Shown: one piece after another, positions 13,517 through 25,245 of the stretch
Position numbering within the stretch: position 1 is the first letter of the stretch
Layout: each line of letters begins with the position of its first letter
DNA from: Luzula sylvatica
Taxonomy: Eukaryota > Streptophyta > Magnoliopsida > Poales > Juncaceae
Reading direction: 5' to 3'
Assembly (NCBI GenBank): GCA_946800325.1
Contig: OX326957.1
Location: forward strand, 25,887,054 to 25,951,053
DNA: 64,000 nucleotides
Translations under genes and position numbers: made by a program
Notes under the pieces: model-generated
Told to the model about the DNA's origin: nothing
The model's database searches: none
What the model saw: the letters and a program-made list of their open reading frames with translations, nothing else

Positions 13517-14393
13517 TACACAATTTTCATGTCGTACTCAAAATACTCCATAATTGAAAACTAACACACACAAGTATCAATTTTACTTGTGTTACACTTC
13601 AATTTGAACAAAAATTACTTAAAATTTCGAAAACAGAAGTCTAGCACCTTCAAATAATTTAATTAAGATATTTGAAAAAATAATGCTAAAATTTAAGTGT
13701 AAAACAAGCAAAATACTCAATTTTCATGTCGTACTCAAAATACTCCGAAATTTAAGACTAACACACACAAATTTAAATTTTTTCAAAAATTTCATAAAAA
13801 TTGAAAAACAGAAGTCTAACACGTTCAAAAAATTCAGTTCGGATATTTTTTTTAAAAAATGTTCAAATTGAAGTGTAACACAAGAAAAATACACAATTTT
13901 CATGTCGTACTCAAAATACTCCGTAATTGAAAACTAACAAACACAAGTATCAATTTTTTCAAAAATTACTTAAAATTTCGAAAACAGAAGTCTAACACCT
14001 TCAAACAATTTAATTATGATATTAAAAAAAATGTTAAAATTTAAGTGTAAAAACAAGCAAAATACTCAATTTTCATGTCGCACTCAAAATACTCCGTAAT
14101 TGAAGGTTGACACACACAAATTTCAATTTTTTCAAACATTTCGTAAAAATTGAAAAACAGAAGTCTAACACGTTCAAAAAATTCAGTTCAGATATTTTTT
14201 TTTAAAAATGTTCAAATTGATGGGTAACACAATCAAAATACTCAATTTTCATGTCGTACTCAAAATACTCCATAATTGAAGACTGACACACACAAATTTC
14301 AATTTTTTCAAAAATTTCATAAAAATCCAAAAACAAAAATCAAACACCTTCAAAAAATTCAATTAAGATATTTTAAAAAAAAAATTAAAAATT
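13497..14393 (+). repeat. Degenerate right end of block 1
   Basis: Five monomers start at 13497 (G/A with an inverted insertion, 196 bp), 13693 (B-like ending F-like), 13868 (A-like ending E-like), about 14043 (F) and 14219 (G-like, opening GATGGGTAACAC). Every monomer except F is chimeric or altered. The regular order is lost here and the next block begins. Confidence 0.68.
13581..13610 (-). repeat. 30-bp inverted satellite segment
   Basis: These 30 bases are the exact reverse complement of 13487-13516, 64 bp upstream. The match includes the local variant GTAAAA in place of the usual GCAAAA. At the equivalent place other A monomers read ATCAA-TTTTTTC-AAAAATTACTT; here the 7-base T run is replaced by 29 bases, which makes this monomer 196 bp instead of about 174. 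It is the only minus-oriented satellite stretch I found. The two arms could form a hairpin with a 64-base loop. The likely cause is a fold-back template switch during replication. Confidence 0.92.
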
Positions 14394-15963
14394 GAAGTGT
14401 AACACAAGCAAAATACTGAATTTTCATGTCGTACTCAAAATACTCCATAATTTAAAACTCACACACGCAAATATCAATTTTTTCAAAAATTTCATAAAAA
14501 ATGCAATAACAAAAGTCTAACACCTTCAAATAATTCAATTAAAATATTTTTTTAAAAAGTGATAAAATTGAAGTGCAAAATACTCAATTTTCAATTCGTA
14601 CTCAAAATACTCCATAATTGAAGACTAACACACACAAATTTCAATTTTTCATAAATTTCTTAAAAGTGCAAAAAAAAGAAGGCTAACACCTTCAAAAGAA
14701 ATTCAATTATGATATTTTTAAAAAAATTATTAAAATTGAAGTCTAACACAAGCAAAATAGTCAATTTTCATGTTCCACTCAAAATACTCCATAATTGAAA
14801 ACTAACACATACATATTTCAATTTTTTTTTAAATTTCTTAAAAATACAAAAACAGAAGTCTAACACCTTCCAAAAATTCAAATAAGATATTTGTATTAAA
14901 AATGTTAAACTTGAAGTGTAATACAAACAAAATACTCAATTTTCATGTCGTACTCAAAATACTCCATTATTGAAGACTAACAAATTCAAATTTGATTTTT
15001 TTCAAAAATTTCTTAAAAATGCAAAAAATGGAAGTCTAACACCTTCAAAAAATTCAAATAAGATATTTTTATAAAAAATGTTAAACTCGAAGTCTAACAC
15101 AAACAAAATACTCAATTTTCATGTCGTACTCAAAATATTTCTTAATTGAAGATTAACACACACAAATTTCAATTTTTTCAAAAATTTCATAAAAATGCAA
15201 AAACAGAAGTCTAACACCTTCAAAATATTCAATTAAGATATTTTAAAAAGAAAATTTTAAATTGAATTTTAACGGAAGAAAAATACTCAAGTTTCACGTC
15301 GTACTCAAAATACTCCATTATTGAAGACTAACACACACAAATTTCAATATTTTCAAAAATTTCTTAAAAGTGCAAAACAGAAGTCTAACACCTTCAAAAA
15401 ATTCAAATAAGATATTTTTTATAAAAATGTTAAAATTGAGGTGTAACACAAGCAAAATACCCAATTTTCACGTCGTACTCAAATTACTCCATTATTGAAG
15501 ACTAACACACACAAAATTTCAATATTTTCAAAAATTTCATAAAAATGCAAAAATAGAAGTCTAACACCTTCAAAAAATTCAAATAAGATATTTTTATAAA
15601 AAATGTTAAAATTGACATGTAATACAAGCAAAATAGTCAGTTTTCATGTCGCACTCAAAATACTCGAAAATTTAAAACTAACACTTACAAAATTCAATTT
15701 TTTTTTAAATTTCTTAAAAATACAAAAACTGAAGTCTAACATCTTCCAAAAATTCAAATAAGATATTTTTATAAAAAATGTTAAACTTGAAGTGTAATAC
15801 AAATAAAATACTCAATTTTCATGTCGTACTCCAAATACTCCATTATTGAAGACTAAGAAATTCAAATTTCAATTTTTTCAAAAAATTCTTAAAAATGCAA
15901 AAACAAAAATATAACACCTTCAAAAAATTCAATTAAGATATTTTAAAAAAAATAAATTTAAAT
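14394..15963 (+). repeat. Block 2 HOR copy, 9 monomers (1,570 bp)
   Basis: Nine monomers start near 14394, 14570, 14739, 14911, 15088, 15265, 15437, 15614 and 15788. The second has the 9-bp-shortened opening GAAGTGCAAAATACTC with CAATTCGTACTC. The fourth and last have GAAGTGTAATAC. The seventh has GAGGTGTAACAC. The order starts again at 15964. Confidence 0.65.
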
Positions 15964-16647
15964 TGAAGTGTAACACAAGCAAAATACTCAATTTTCATGT
16001 CGTACTCAAAATACTCCATAATTGAAGAGTCACACACACAAATATCAATTTTTTAAAAAATTTCTTAAAAAATGCAAAAACAAAAGTCTAACACCTTCAA
16101 ATAATTCAATTAAAATATTTTTTAAAAAAGTGATAAAATTGAAGTGAAAAATACTCAATATTCAATTCGTACTCAAAATAGTCCATAATTGAAGACTAAC
16201 ACACACAAATTTCATTTTTTTCATAAATTTCTTAAATGTGCTAAAAAAGAAGACTAACAGATTAAAAAAAAAATTCAATTATGAATTTAAATTGAAGTGT
16301 AACACAATCAAAATACTCAATTTTCATGTCGTACTCAAAATACTCCATAATTGAAGAGTCACACACACAAATATCAATTTTTTAAAAAATTTCTTAAAAA
16401 AATGCAAAAACAATAGTCTAACACCTTCAAATAATTCAATTAAAATATTTTTTAAAAAAGTGATAAAATTGAAGTGAAAAATACTCAATATTCAATTCGT
16501 ACTCAAAATAGTCCATAATTGAAGACTAACACACACAAATTTCAATTTTTTCATAAATTTCTTAAATGTGCTAAAAAAGAAGACTAACACATTAAAAAAA
16601 AAAAAAAAAAATTCAATTATGACATTTTTAAAAAAATTATTAAAATT
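15964..16647 (+). repeat. Tandem duplication of a two-monomer unit (~330 bp)
   Basis: The pair at 15964-16293 is repeated at 16294-16647 with few differences: CACACACACAAATATC, then GAAGTGAAAAATACTC with CAATATTCAATTCG and AATAGTCCATAATT, then AAATGTGCTAAAAAAGAAG. The first copy has lost about 18 bp near 16284. The second carries an 18-base A run at 16594-16611, the longest homopolymer I noticed in the window. The shared rare variants show a recent duplication. Confidence 0.75.
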
Positions 16648-17869
16648 GAAGTGTAACACAAGCAAAATAGTCAATTTTCACGTCGCACTCAAAATACTCC
16701 AAAATTGAAGACTAACACATAAAAATTTCAATTTTTTTTAAAATTTCATAAAAATACAAAAACAGAAGTCTAACACCTTCCAAAAATTAAAATAAGATAT
16801 TTTTATAAAAAATGTTAAACTTGAAGTGTAATACAAACAATATACTCAATTTTCATGTCGTACTCAAAATACTCCATAATTGAAGACTCACACATACAAA
16901 TATCAATTTTTTCAAAAATTTCATAAAAATGCCAAAACAAAAGTCTACCACCTTCAAATAATTCAATTAAAATATTTTTTAAAAAAGTGATAAAATTGAA
17001 GTGCAAAATACTCAATTTTCAATTCGTGACTCAAAATACTCCATAATTGAAGACTACCACACACAAATTTCAACTTTTTCATAAATTTCTCAAAAGTGCA
17101 AAAAAAGAAGGTTAACACCTTGAAAAGAAATTAAATTAAGATATTTTTAAAAAAATTATTAAAATTGAAGTGTAACACAAGCAAAATAGTCAATTTTCAC
17201 GTCGCACTCAAAATACTCCATAATTGAAAACTAACACATACAAATTTCAATTTTTTTTAAAATTTCTTAAAAATACAAAAACAGAAGTCTAACACCTTCC
17301 AAAAATTCAAATAAGATATTTGTATTAAAAATGTTAAATTTGATGTGTAATACAAACAAAATACTCAATTTTCATGTCGTACTCAAAATACTCCATTATT
17401 TAAGACTAACAAATTCAAATTTCATTTTTTTCAAAAATTTCTTAAAAATGCAAAAAACGGAAGTCCAACACCTTTAAAAAAATTCAAAAAAGATATTTTT
17501 ATAAAAAATGTTAAACTCGAAGTCTAACACAAACAAAATACTCAATTTTCATGTCGAACTCAAAATATTCCGTAATTGAAGATTAACACAAACAAATTTC
17601 AATTTTTTCAAACATTTCATAAAAATGCAAAAACAGAAGTCTAACACCTTCCCAAAATTCACATATGATATTTTTACAAAAAATGTTAAACTTGAAGTGT
17701 AATACAAACAATATACTCAATTTTCATGTCGTACTCCAAATACTACATTATTGAAGACTAAGAAATTCAAATTTCAATTTTTTCAAAAATTTCTTAAAAA
17801 TGCAAAACCAAAAATATAACACCTTCAAAAAATTCAATTAAGATATTTTAAAAAAAAAAATTTAAAATT
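16294..17869 (+). repeat. Block 2 HOR copy, 9 monomers, reshuffled
   Basis: Starts fall near 16294, 16471, 16648, 16821, 16998, 17169, 17344, 17519 and 17694, with the next cycle at 17870. The shortened GAAGTG(C)AAAATACTC monomer occurs twice (16471, 16998) and the AATAGTCAATTTTCACG type twice (16648, 17169), so part of the unit was duplicated internally. Confidence 0.6.
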
Positions 17870-19617
17870 GAAGTGTAACACAAGCAAAATACTCAATTTT
17901 CATGTCGTACTCAAAATAATCCATAATTGAAGAGTCACACACACAAATATCAATTTTTTCAAAAATTTCTTAAAAAATGCAAAAACAAAAGTCTAACACC
18001 TTCAAATATTTCAATTAACATATTTTTTAAAAAAGTGATAAAATTGAAGTGCAAAATACTCAATATTCAATTCGTACTCAAAATACTCCATAATTGAAGA
18101 CTAACACACACAAATTTCAAATTTTTAAAAAATTTCTTAAAAGTGCAAAAAAAGAAGACTAACACCTTCAAAAAAAAAAATTCAATTATGATATTTTTAA
18201 AAAAATTATTAAAATAGAAGTGTAACACCATCAAAATAGTCAATTTTCTTGTCGCACTCAAATTACTCCAAAATTGAAGACTAACACATACAAAATTCAA
18301 TTTTTTGAAAAATTTCTTAAAAATACAAAAACAAAAGGCTAACACCTTCCAAAAATTAAAATAAGATATTTTTATAAAAAATGTTAAACTTCAAGTCTAA
18401 CACAAACAAAATACTCAATTTTCATGTCGTACTCAAAATACTTCGTAATTCAAGATTAACAAACACAAATTTCAATTTTTTAAAAAATTTCTTAAAAATG
18501 CAAAAACAGAAGCCTAACACCTTCAAAATATGAAATTAAGATATTTAAAAAAAAAAAATTAAAATTGAAGTTTAACAGAAGCAAAATACTCAAGTTTCAC
18601 ATCATACTCAAAATACTCCATAATTGAAGACTAACACACACAAATTACGATTTTTTAATAAATTTCATAAAAGTGCAAAAAAAGAAGGCTAACACCTTAA
18701 AAAAAAATCAATTATGATATTTTTAAAAAAATTATTAAAATTGAAGTGTAACACAAGCAAAATAGAAAATTTTCATGTCGCACTCAAAATACCCCATAAT
18801 TCAAAACTAACACATACAAATTTCATTTTTTTTTTAAATTTCGTAAAAATACAAAAACAGAAGTCTAACACCTTGCAAAAATTCAAATAATATATTTGTA
18901 ATAAAAATGTTAAACTTGAAGTGTAATACAAACAAAATACTCAATTTTCATGTCGTACTAAAAATACTCCATTATTGAAGACTAACAAATTAAAATTTCA
19001 TTTTTTTCAAAAATTTCTTAAAAATGCAAAAAACGGAAGTCTAACATCTTTAAAAAATTCAAATAACATATTTCTATAAAAAATGTTAAACTCGAAGTCT
19101 AACACAAACAAAATACTCAATTTTCGACTTGTACTCAAAATACTCCATAATTGAAGACTAACACACACAAATTTCAATTTTTTCATAAATTTCTTAAAAG
19201 TGCAAAAAAAGAAGGCTATCACCTTCAAAAAAAATTCAATTATGATATTTTTAAAAAATTTATTAAAATTGAAGTGTAACACAAACAAAATAGTCAATTT
19301 TCTTGTCGCACTCAAAATACTCCATAATTGAAAACTAACACATACAAATTTCAATTTTTTTTTAAATTTCTTAAAAATACAAAAACAAAAGTCTAACACC
19401 TTCCAAAAATTCAAATAAGATATTTTACTAAAAATTTTAAACTTGAAGTGTAATACAAACAAAATACTCAAGTTTCACGTCGTACTCAAAATACTGCATT
19501 ATTGAAGATTAACACACACAAATTTCAATATTTTCAAAAATTTCATAAAAATGCAAAACAGAAGTCTAACACCTTAAAAATTCAAATAAGATATTTTTAT
19601 AAAAAATGTTAAAATTG
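17870..19617 (+). repeat. Block 2 monomers with irregular order
   Basis: Monomers start near 17870, 18046, 18217, 18392, 18565, 18745, 18915, 19094, 19270 and 19446. The types are those of the preceding 9-monomer copies, but the AATAGTC type occurs three times (18217, near 18745 as AATAGAAAATTTTC, and 19270) and several monomers are mosaics. The longest open frame of the window (minus strand, 19007-19471) lies here by chance and is not called a gene. Confidence 0.6.
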
Positions 19618-20559
19618 AGGTGTAACACAAGCAAAATAGTCAATTTTCATGTCGCACTGAAAATACTCCAAAATTGAAGACTAACACTTACAAATTTCAA
19701 TTTTTTTCAAAATTTCTCAAAAATGCAAAAACAGAAGTCTAACACCTTCAAAAAATTCAAATAAGATATTTTTATAAAAAATGTTAAACTTGAAGTGTAA
19801 TATAATCAAAATACTCAATTTTCATTTCGTACTAAAAATACTCCATTATTGAAGCCTAACAAATTAAAATTTCAATTTTTTCGAAAATTTCATAAAAATG
19901 CAAAAACAGAAGTCTAACACCTTCAAAAAATTCAATTAAGATATTTTTTAAAAAATATATTAAAATTGAGGGGTAACACAAGAAAAATACTCAATTTTCA
20001 TGTCGTACTCAAAATACTCCACAATTGAAGACTAACATACACAAATTTCAATTTTTTCATAAATTTTTTAAAAGTGCGAAAAAAGAAAGCTAACACCTTC
20101 AAAAAAAATTAAATTATGATATTTTTATAAAAAATTATTAAAATTGAAGCGTAACACAAGCAAAATAGTCAATTTTCATGTCGCACTCAAAATACTCCAT
20201 AATTAAAGACTAACTCATACAAATTTCAATTTTTTTAAAAATTTCTTAAAAATGCTAAAACAGCAGTCTGACACCTTCAAAAAATTCCAATAAGATTTTT
20301 TTATAAAAAATGTTAAACTTGAAGTGTAATAGAATCAAAATACTCAATTTTCGTTTCGTACTCAAAATACTCCATTATTGAAGACTAACAAATTCAAATT
20401 TCAATTTTTTCAAAAAATTCATAAAATGCAAAAACAGAAGTTTAACACCTTCAAAAAAATTCAATTAAGATATTTTTTTCAAAATATATTAAAATTGAAG
20501 TGTAACACAAGAAAAATATTTAATTTTCATGTCGAACTCAAAATACTCCATAATTGAAC
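19618..20559 (+). repeat. Three-monomer duplication near the end of block 2
   Basis: The monomers at 19792 (GAAGTGTAATATAATC, CATTTCGTAC, ATTATTGAAGCC) and 19968 (GAGGGGTAACACAAG) recur 529 bp later at 20321 (GAAGTGTAATAGAATC, CGTTTCGTAC) and 20497. Rare markers are shared, but the copies have diverged at several positions. Confidence 0.65.
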
Positions 20560-22140
20560 ACTAGCACACACAAATTTCAATTTTTTCAAAAATTTCTTAG
20601 AAATGCAATAACAGAAGTCTAACACCTTCGAAAAATTTAATTAAGATATTTCTTAAAAAAAAATTAAAATTGAAATGTAACACCATCAAAATACTCAATT
20701 TTCAAGTCATATTCAAAATACTCTATAATTGAAGACTAACACACACAAATTTCAATTTTTTCAAAAATTTCTTGCAAATGCAAAAACATAAGTCTAACAC
20801 CTTAAAATAATTCGATTAATATATTTTTTTAATTTTTTAAAAAATTGAAGTGTGACACAAGCAAAATACTCAATTTTCACATCGTATTCAAAATACTGCA
20901 TAATTGAAGACTAACACACAAATTTCAATTTTTTCAAAAATTTCTTAAAAATGCAAAATCAAAAGTTTAACACCTTCGAAAAATTCAATGACGATATTTT
21001 TAAAAAATATTTAAAATTGAAGTGTAACACAAGCAAAATACTTAATTTTCATGTCGTACTCAAAATACTCAATAATTTCAAACTCACACACACAAATATC
21101 AATTTTTTCAAAAATTTCTTAAAAAATGCAAAAACAGAAGTCCGAAACCTTGAAATAATTCAAATATGATATTTTAAAAAAAATGTTAAAATTGAAGTGT
21201 AACACAAGCAAAATACTCAACTTTCATGTCGCACTCAAAATACTCCATAATAATTGAAGACTAACACACACTAATTTTAATTTTTTTTAAAAATTTCTTA
21301 AAAATGCAACAACAGAAGTCTAACATCTTCAAAAAATTCAATCAAGATATTTTTATAAAAAATGTTAAAATTGAAGTGTAACACAAGAAAAATACTCAAT
21401 TTTCATGTCTTACTAAAAAAATACTCCATAATAGAAGACTAACCATCACAAATTTAATTTTTTTCAAAAATATCTTAAAAATGCAAAAAACAAAAGTCTA
21501 ACACCTTAAAAAAATTAAATGAAGATATTTTTTTAAAAAATTATAAAATTGAAGTGTAATACAAGCAAAATACTTAATTTTCATGTTGTACTCAAAATAC
21601 TCCATAATTGAAGACTAAAACACACATATTTCAATTTTTTCAAAAATTTCATAAAAATGCCAAAACAGAAGTCTAACACCTTAAAAAAATTCAATTGTGA
21701 TATTTTTTTTAAAAATGTTAAAATTGAAGTGTAACACAAGAAAAATACTAAATTTTCATGTCGTACTCAAAATACTCCATAATTGAAGTCTAATACACAC
21801 AAATTTCAATTTTTTCAAACATTTCTTAAAAATGCAAAAACTAAAGTCTATAACACCTTCAAAATATTCAATTAAGATATTTATAAAAAAAAAATTAAAT
21901 TGAAGTTGAACAGAAGGAAAAAATTCCAGTCTCATGTCGTACTCAAAATACTCCATAATTGAAGACTAACACACACAAATTTCAATATTTTCAAAAAAAT
22001 TCTTAAAAATGCAAAAACAGAAGTCTGACACCTTCAAAAAATTCAAATAAGATATTTTTATAAAATATGTTAAAATTGAGGTGTAACACAGGTAAAATAC
22101 TCAATTTTCATGTCGTACTCAAAATACTCCATAATTGAAG
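20560..22140 (+). repeat. Block 3 HOR copy 1, 9 monomers (1,581 bp)
   Basis: Markers include GAAATGTAACACCATC with CAAGTCATATTC (near 20671), CACATCGTATTC (20879), CCATAATAATTGAAG with three extra bases (21245), a TACTAAAAAAATACTCC monomer (21410), and GAAGTTGAACAGAAGG with TTCCAGTCTCATG (21902). Each of these recurs in the next copy, 1,581 bp later for the left part and about 2,080 bp later for the right part. Confidence 0.78.
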
Positions 22141-24220
22141 ACTAGCACACACAAATTTAAATTTTTTCAAAATTTTTTTACAAATGCAATAACAGAAGTC
22201 TAACAGCTTCAAAAAATTTAATTAAGATATTTCTTAAAAAAAATTAAAAATTGAAATGTAACACCATCAAAATACTCAATTTTCAAGTCATATTCAAAAT
22301 ACTCTATAATTGAAGACTAACACACACAAATTTCAATTTTTTCAAAAATTTCTTGAAAATGCAAAAACATAAGTCTAACACCTTCAAAAAATTCAATTAA
22401 TATATTTTTTAAATTTTTAAAAAAATTGAAGTGTGACACATACAACATACTCAATTTTCATGTCGTACTCGAAATACTCCATAATTGAAGCCTAACACAC
22501 ACAAATATCAATTATTTCAAAAATTACTTAAAATTGAAAAAAAAACAGAAGTCTTACACCTTCAAATAATTTAAGTAAGATATTTAAAAAAAATGTTAAA
22601 ATTTAAGTGTCACACAAGCAGAATACTCAATTTTCAAGTCGTACTCAAAATACTCCATAATTGAAGACTCACACACACAAATATCTATTTTTTCAAACTT
22701 TTCTTAAAAATGCAAAAACAGAAGTCTAACACCTTCAAAAATGTTAAAATTTAAGTGTAAAACAAGCAAAATACTCAATTTCCATGTCGCACTCAAAATA
22801 CTCCATAATTGAAGACTAACACACACAAATTTTAATTTTTTAAAAAAATTCTTAAAAATGCAAAAAAAGAAGTCTAACACCTTCAAAAAAATTAAAATAG
22901 GATATTTTTGAAAAAAATGTTAAAATTGAAGTTTAAAACCGAGCAAAATACTCAATTTTCACATCGTATTCAAAATACTCCATAATTGAAGACTAACACA
23001 CAAATTTCAATTTTTTCAAAAATTTCTTAAAAATGCAAAAACAAAAGTCTAACACCATCGAAAAATTCCATGATGATATTTTCAAAAAATATTTAAAATT
23101 GAAGTGTAACACAAGCAAAATACTCAATTTTCAAGTCGTACTCAAAATACTCCATAATTTCAGACTCACACACACAAATATCAATTTTTTCAAAAATTTC
23201 TTAAAAAATGCAAAAACAGAAGTCCGAAACCTTGAAATAATTCAAATATGATATTTTAAAAAAAATGTTAAAATTGAAGTGTAACACAAGCAAAATACTC
23301 AACTTTCATGTCGCACTCAAAATACTCCATGATAATTGAAGACTAACACACACTAATTTTAATTTTTTTAAAAATTTCTTAAAAATGCAAAATCAGAAGT
23401 CTAACATCTTCAAAAAATTCAAACAAGATATTTTTATAAAAAATGTTAAAATTGAAGTGTAACACAAGCAAAATACACAATTTTCATGTCTTACTAAAAA
23501 AATACTCCATAATAGAAGACTAACCGACACAAATTTAATTTTTTTCAAAAATTTCTTAAAAATGCAAAAACAAAAGTCTAACACCTTCAAAAAATTCAAT
23601 GAAGATATTTTTTTAAAAAATTATAAAATTGAAGTGTAATACAAGCAAAATACTTAATTTTCATGTTGTACTCAAAATACTCCATAATTGAAGACTAAAA
23701 CACACAAATTTCAATTTTTTCAAAAATTTCATAAAAATGCCAAAACAGAAGTCTAACACCTTAAAAAAATTCAATAGTGATATTTTTCTTAAAAATGTTA
23801 AAATTGAAGTGTAACACAAGAAAAATACTCAATTTTCATGTCGTACTCAAAATACTCCATAATTGAAGTCTAACACACACAAATTTCAATTTTTTCAAAC
23901 ATTTCTTAAAAATGCAAAAACTAAAGTCTATAACACCTTCAAAATATTCAATTAAGATATTTATAAAAAAAAAAAAAATTGAAGTTGAACAGAAGGAAAA
24001 ATTCCAGTCTCATGTCGTACTCAAAATACTCCATAATTGAAGACTAACACACACAAATTTCAATATTTTCAAAAAATTTCTTAAAAATGCAAAAACAGAA
24101 GTCTGACACCTTCAAAAAATTCAAATAAGATATTTTTATAAAATATGTTAAAATTGAGGTGTAACACAAGTAAAATACTCAATTTTCATGTCGTACTCAA
24201 AATACTCCATAATTGAAGAC
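22141..24220 (+). repeat. Block 3 HOR copy 2, with three inserted monomers
   Basis: This copy repeats 20560-22140, including the rare CCATGATAATTGAAG (23327) and GAAGTTGAACAGAAGG (23981). About 500 bp of extra sequence at roughly 22442-22942 separates its left and right parts. The extra monomers have features of block 1 subtype A (ATTACTTAAAATT, CTTCAAATAATTTAAGTAAG), and one is truncated (22604-22751). The insert could be a leftover of an older order or an exchange with a distant part of the array. Confidence 0.72.
22604..22751 (+). repeat. Truncated monomer (148 bp)
   Basis: Subunit 3 lacks about 27 bp: after CACCTTCAAAA the sequence passes directly to ATGTTAAAATTTAAG, skipping the TTCAATTAAGATATTTTT part. 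The break lies between two A-rich stretches, so slippage or microhomology could explain it. Confidence 0.8.
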
Positions 24221-24387
24221 TAACACACAAATTTCAATTTTTTAAAAAATTTCTTAAAAATGCAAAAACAAAAATCTAACACCTTCAAAAAATTAAATTA
24301 ATATATTTTGTTTTAAAAATTTAAAATTGAAGTATTACACAAGCAAAATACACAATTTTAATCTCGTGCTCAAAATACTCCATAATT

Positions 24388-24461
24388 TAAGACTCACACA
24401 CACAAATTTCAATTTTTCAAAATACTCAATTTTCATGTCATACTCAAAATACTCCATAATT
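24388..24461 (+). repeat. Deletion monomer, 74 bp between subunit-2 starts
   Basis: Consecutive subunit-2 starts (TAAGACTCACAC at 24388, GCAGACTCACAC at 24462) are 74 bp apart instead of about 175. At 24417-24422 the subunit-2 T run joins directly to CAAAATACTC of a following subunit 1, removing about 101 bp. The shared TCAAAA at the junction suggests end joining or slippage between non-equivalent subunits. Confidence 0.85.
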
Positions 24462-25100
24462 GCAGACTCACACACACAAATTTCAATTATTTCAAAAATT
24501 TCTTAAAAATGCAAAAATAGAAGTCTAACACCTTCAAAAAATTCAATGAAAATATTTAAAAAAAAAATTAAAATTGAAGTGTAACACAAGCAAAATACTC
24601 AATTTTCATGTGGCACTAAAAAATACTCCATAATTCAAGACAAACACATAGAAATTTAAATTTTTTCAAAAATGTCTTAAAAATGTAAAAACAGAAGTCT
24701 AACACATTCAAATAATGCAATTAATATTTTTTTAAAAAAATGTTAAAATTTAAGGGTAAAACAAGAAAAATACTTAATTTTCGTGTCGCACTTGAAATAC
24801 CCCATAATTGAAGACTAACACACACAAATTTCAATTTTTCAAAAATTTCTTAAAAATGCAAAAACCGAAGTCTAACACCTTCAGAAAATTTAAAATATGA
24901 TATTTTAATAAGAAATGTTAAAATTGAAGAGTAACACAAGCAAAATACTCAATTTTCATGTCGTACTCAAAATATTCCATAATTGAAAACTAATACACAC
25001 AAATTTCAGTTTTTTCAAAAATTTCATAATAATGCAAAAAAAGAAGTCTAACACCTTCAAAAAATTCAATTACGATATTTTTTAAAAAATTGTTAAAATT

Positions 25101-25245
25101 TAAGTGTAACACAAGCAAAATACTCGATTTTCATGTCGCACACAGAAATTTCAATGTTTTTAAAAAATTCTTAAAAATGAAAAAACAGAAGTCTAACACC
25201 TTCAAAAAACTCAAATAATATATTTTTATGAAAAATGTTAAACTT
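25101..25245 (+). repeat. Truncated monomer (145 bp)
   Basis: After CATGTCGCAC the sequence jumps to ACAGAAATTTCAATG of subunit 2, losing about 30 bp that include ACTCAAAATACTCC and the GAAGACTAAC opening. The junction lies in a CAC/ACAC run at about 25139-25144. Confidence 0.8.

Larger units (their letters stand above)
1..14393 (+). repeat. Block 1: 7-monomer HOR region (subtypes A-G)
   Basis: Seven monomer subtypes recur in order. A has CAAGTATC in subunit 2 and CTAGCACC in subunit 3. B opens TAAGTGTAAAACAAG and ends AAATAAATG. C has CATATCGTAC and CTCCCTAATT. D has CAACAAAAATACTTTAT, GTCGAACTC and TAATAAATTAC. E has TTTTTTGAAAAATTTC and AACAATTTAATTATG. F opens TAAGTGTAAAAACAAG and has CACGTTC. 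G follows GTTCAAATT, has GACTGACACAC and CAAACATTTC, and ends in AAATTTGTTTTTAAATT, which introduces the next A. A-monomers start at 1, 703, 1230, 2103, 3333, 4207, 5439, 6492, 7543, 8771, 10000, 11224, 12449 and 13497. Spacings are 3, 4, 5, 6 or 7 monomers. Confidence 0.88.
14394..20559 (+). repeat. Block 2: diverged monomers, loose 9-monomer order
   Basis: About 35 monomers with their own markers replace subtypes A-G. Frequent ones are AAAATAGTCAATTTTC followed by CACATACAAATTTC; GAAGTGTAATACAAAC with CTCCATTATTGAAG; CGAAGTCTAACACAAAC; and a shortened form GAAGTGCAAAATACTC that lacks about 9 bp of the opening motif. The GAAGAGTCACACACAC/CAAATATC type and the shortened type that follows it recur about nine monomers apart (14394 to 15964; 16294 to 17870). 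Intermediate order is shuffled. Divergence between copies is higher than in the neighbouring blocks, as expected of an older part of the array. Confidence 0.75.

Noticed and set aside
13487..13610. Terminal inverted repeats of a small DNA transposon
   Set aside because: The arms are ordinary satellite sequence, enclose only 64 bp of ordinary monomer, and have no target-site duplication; a local fold-back event explains them better.
13683..13871. Plus-strand frame of 62 codons with Lys/Asn-rich text
   Set aside because: It is a translation of subtypes B and F of the satellite; neighbouring copies of the same subtypes are interrupted by stops.
16594..16611. Poly-A tail of a retroposed element
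   Set aside because: The 18-base A run replaces a shorter A run at the same monomer position (A9-A10 in the neighbouring copy), and no inserted sequence precedes it.
19007..19471. 154-codon minus-strand open frame, the longest in the window
   Set aside because: It runs through satellite monomers, is made of the same repeated Phe/Leu/Lys-rich text as other frames in the array, and has no domain or start context. The length follows from the rarity of stop codons on the C-poor minus strand.
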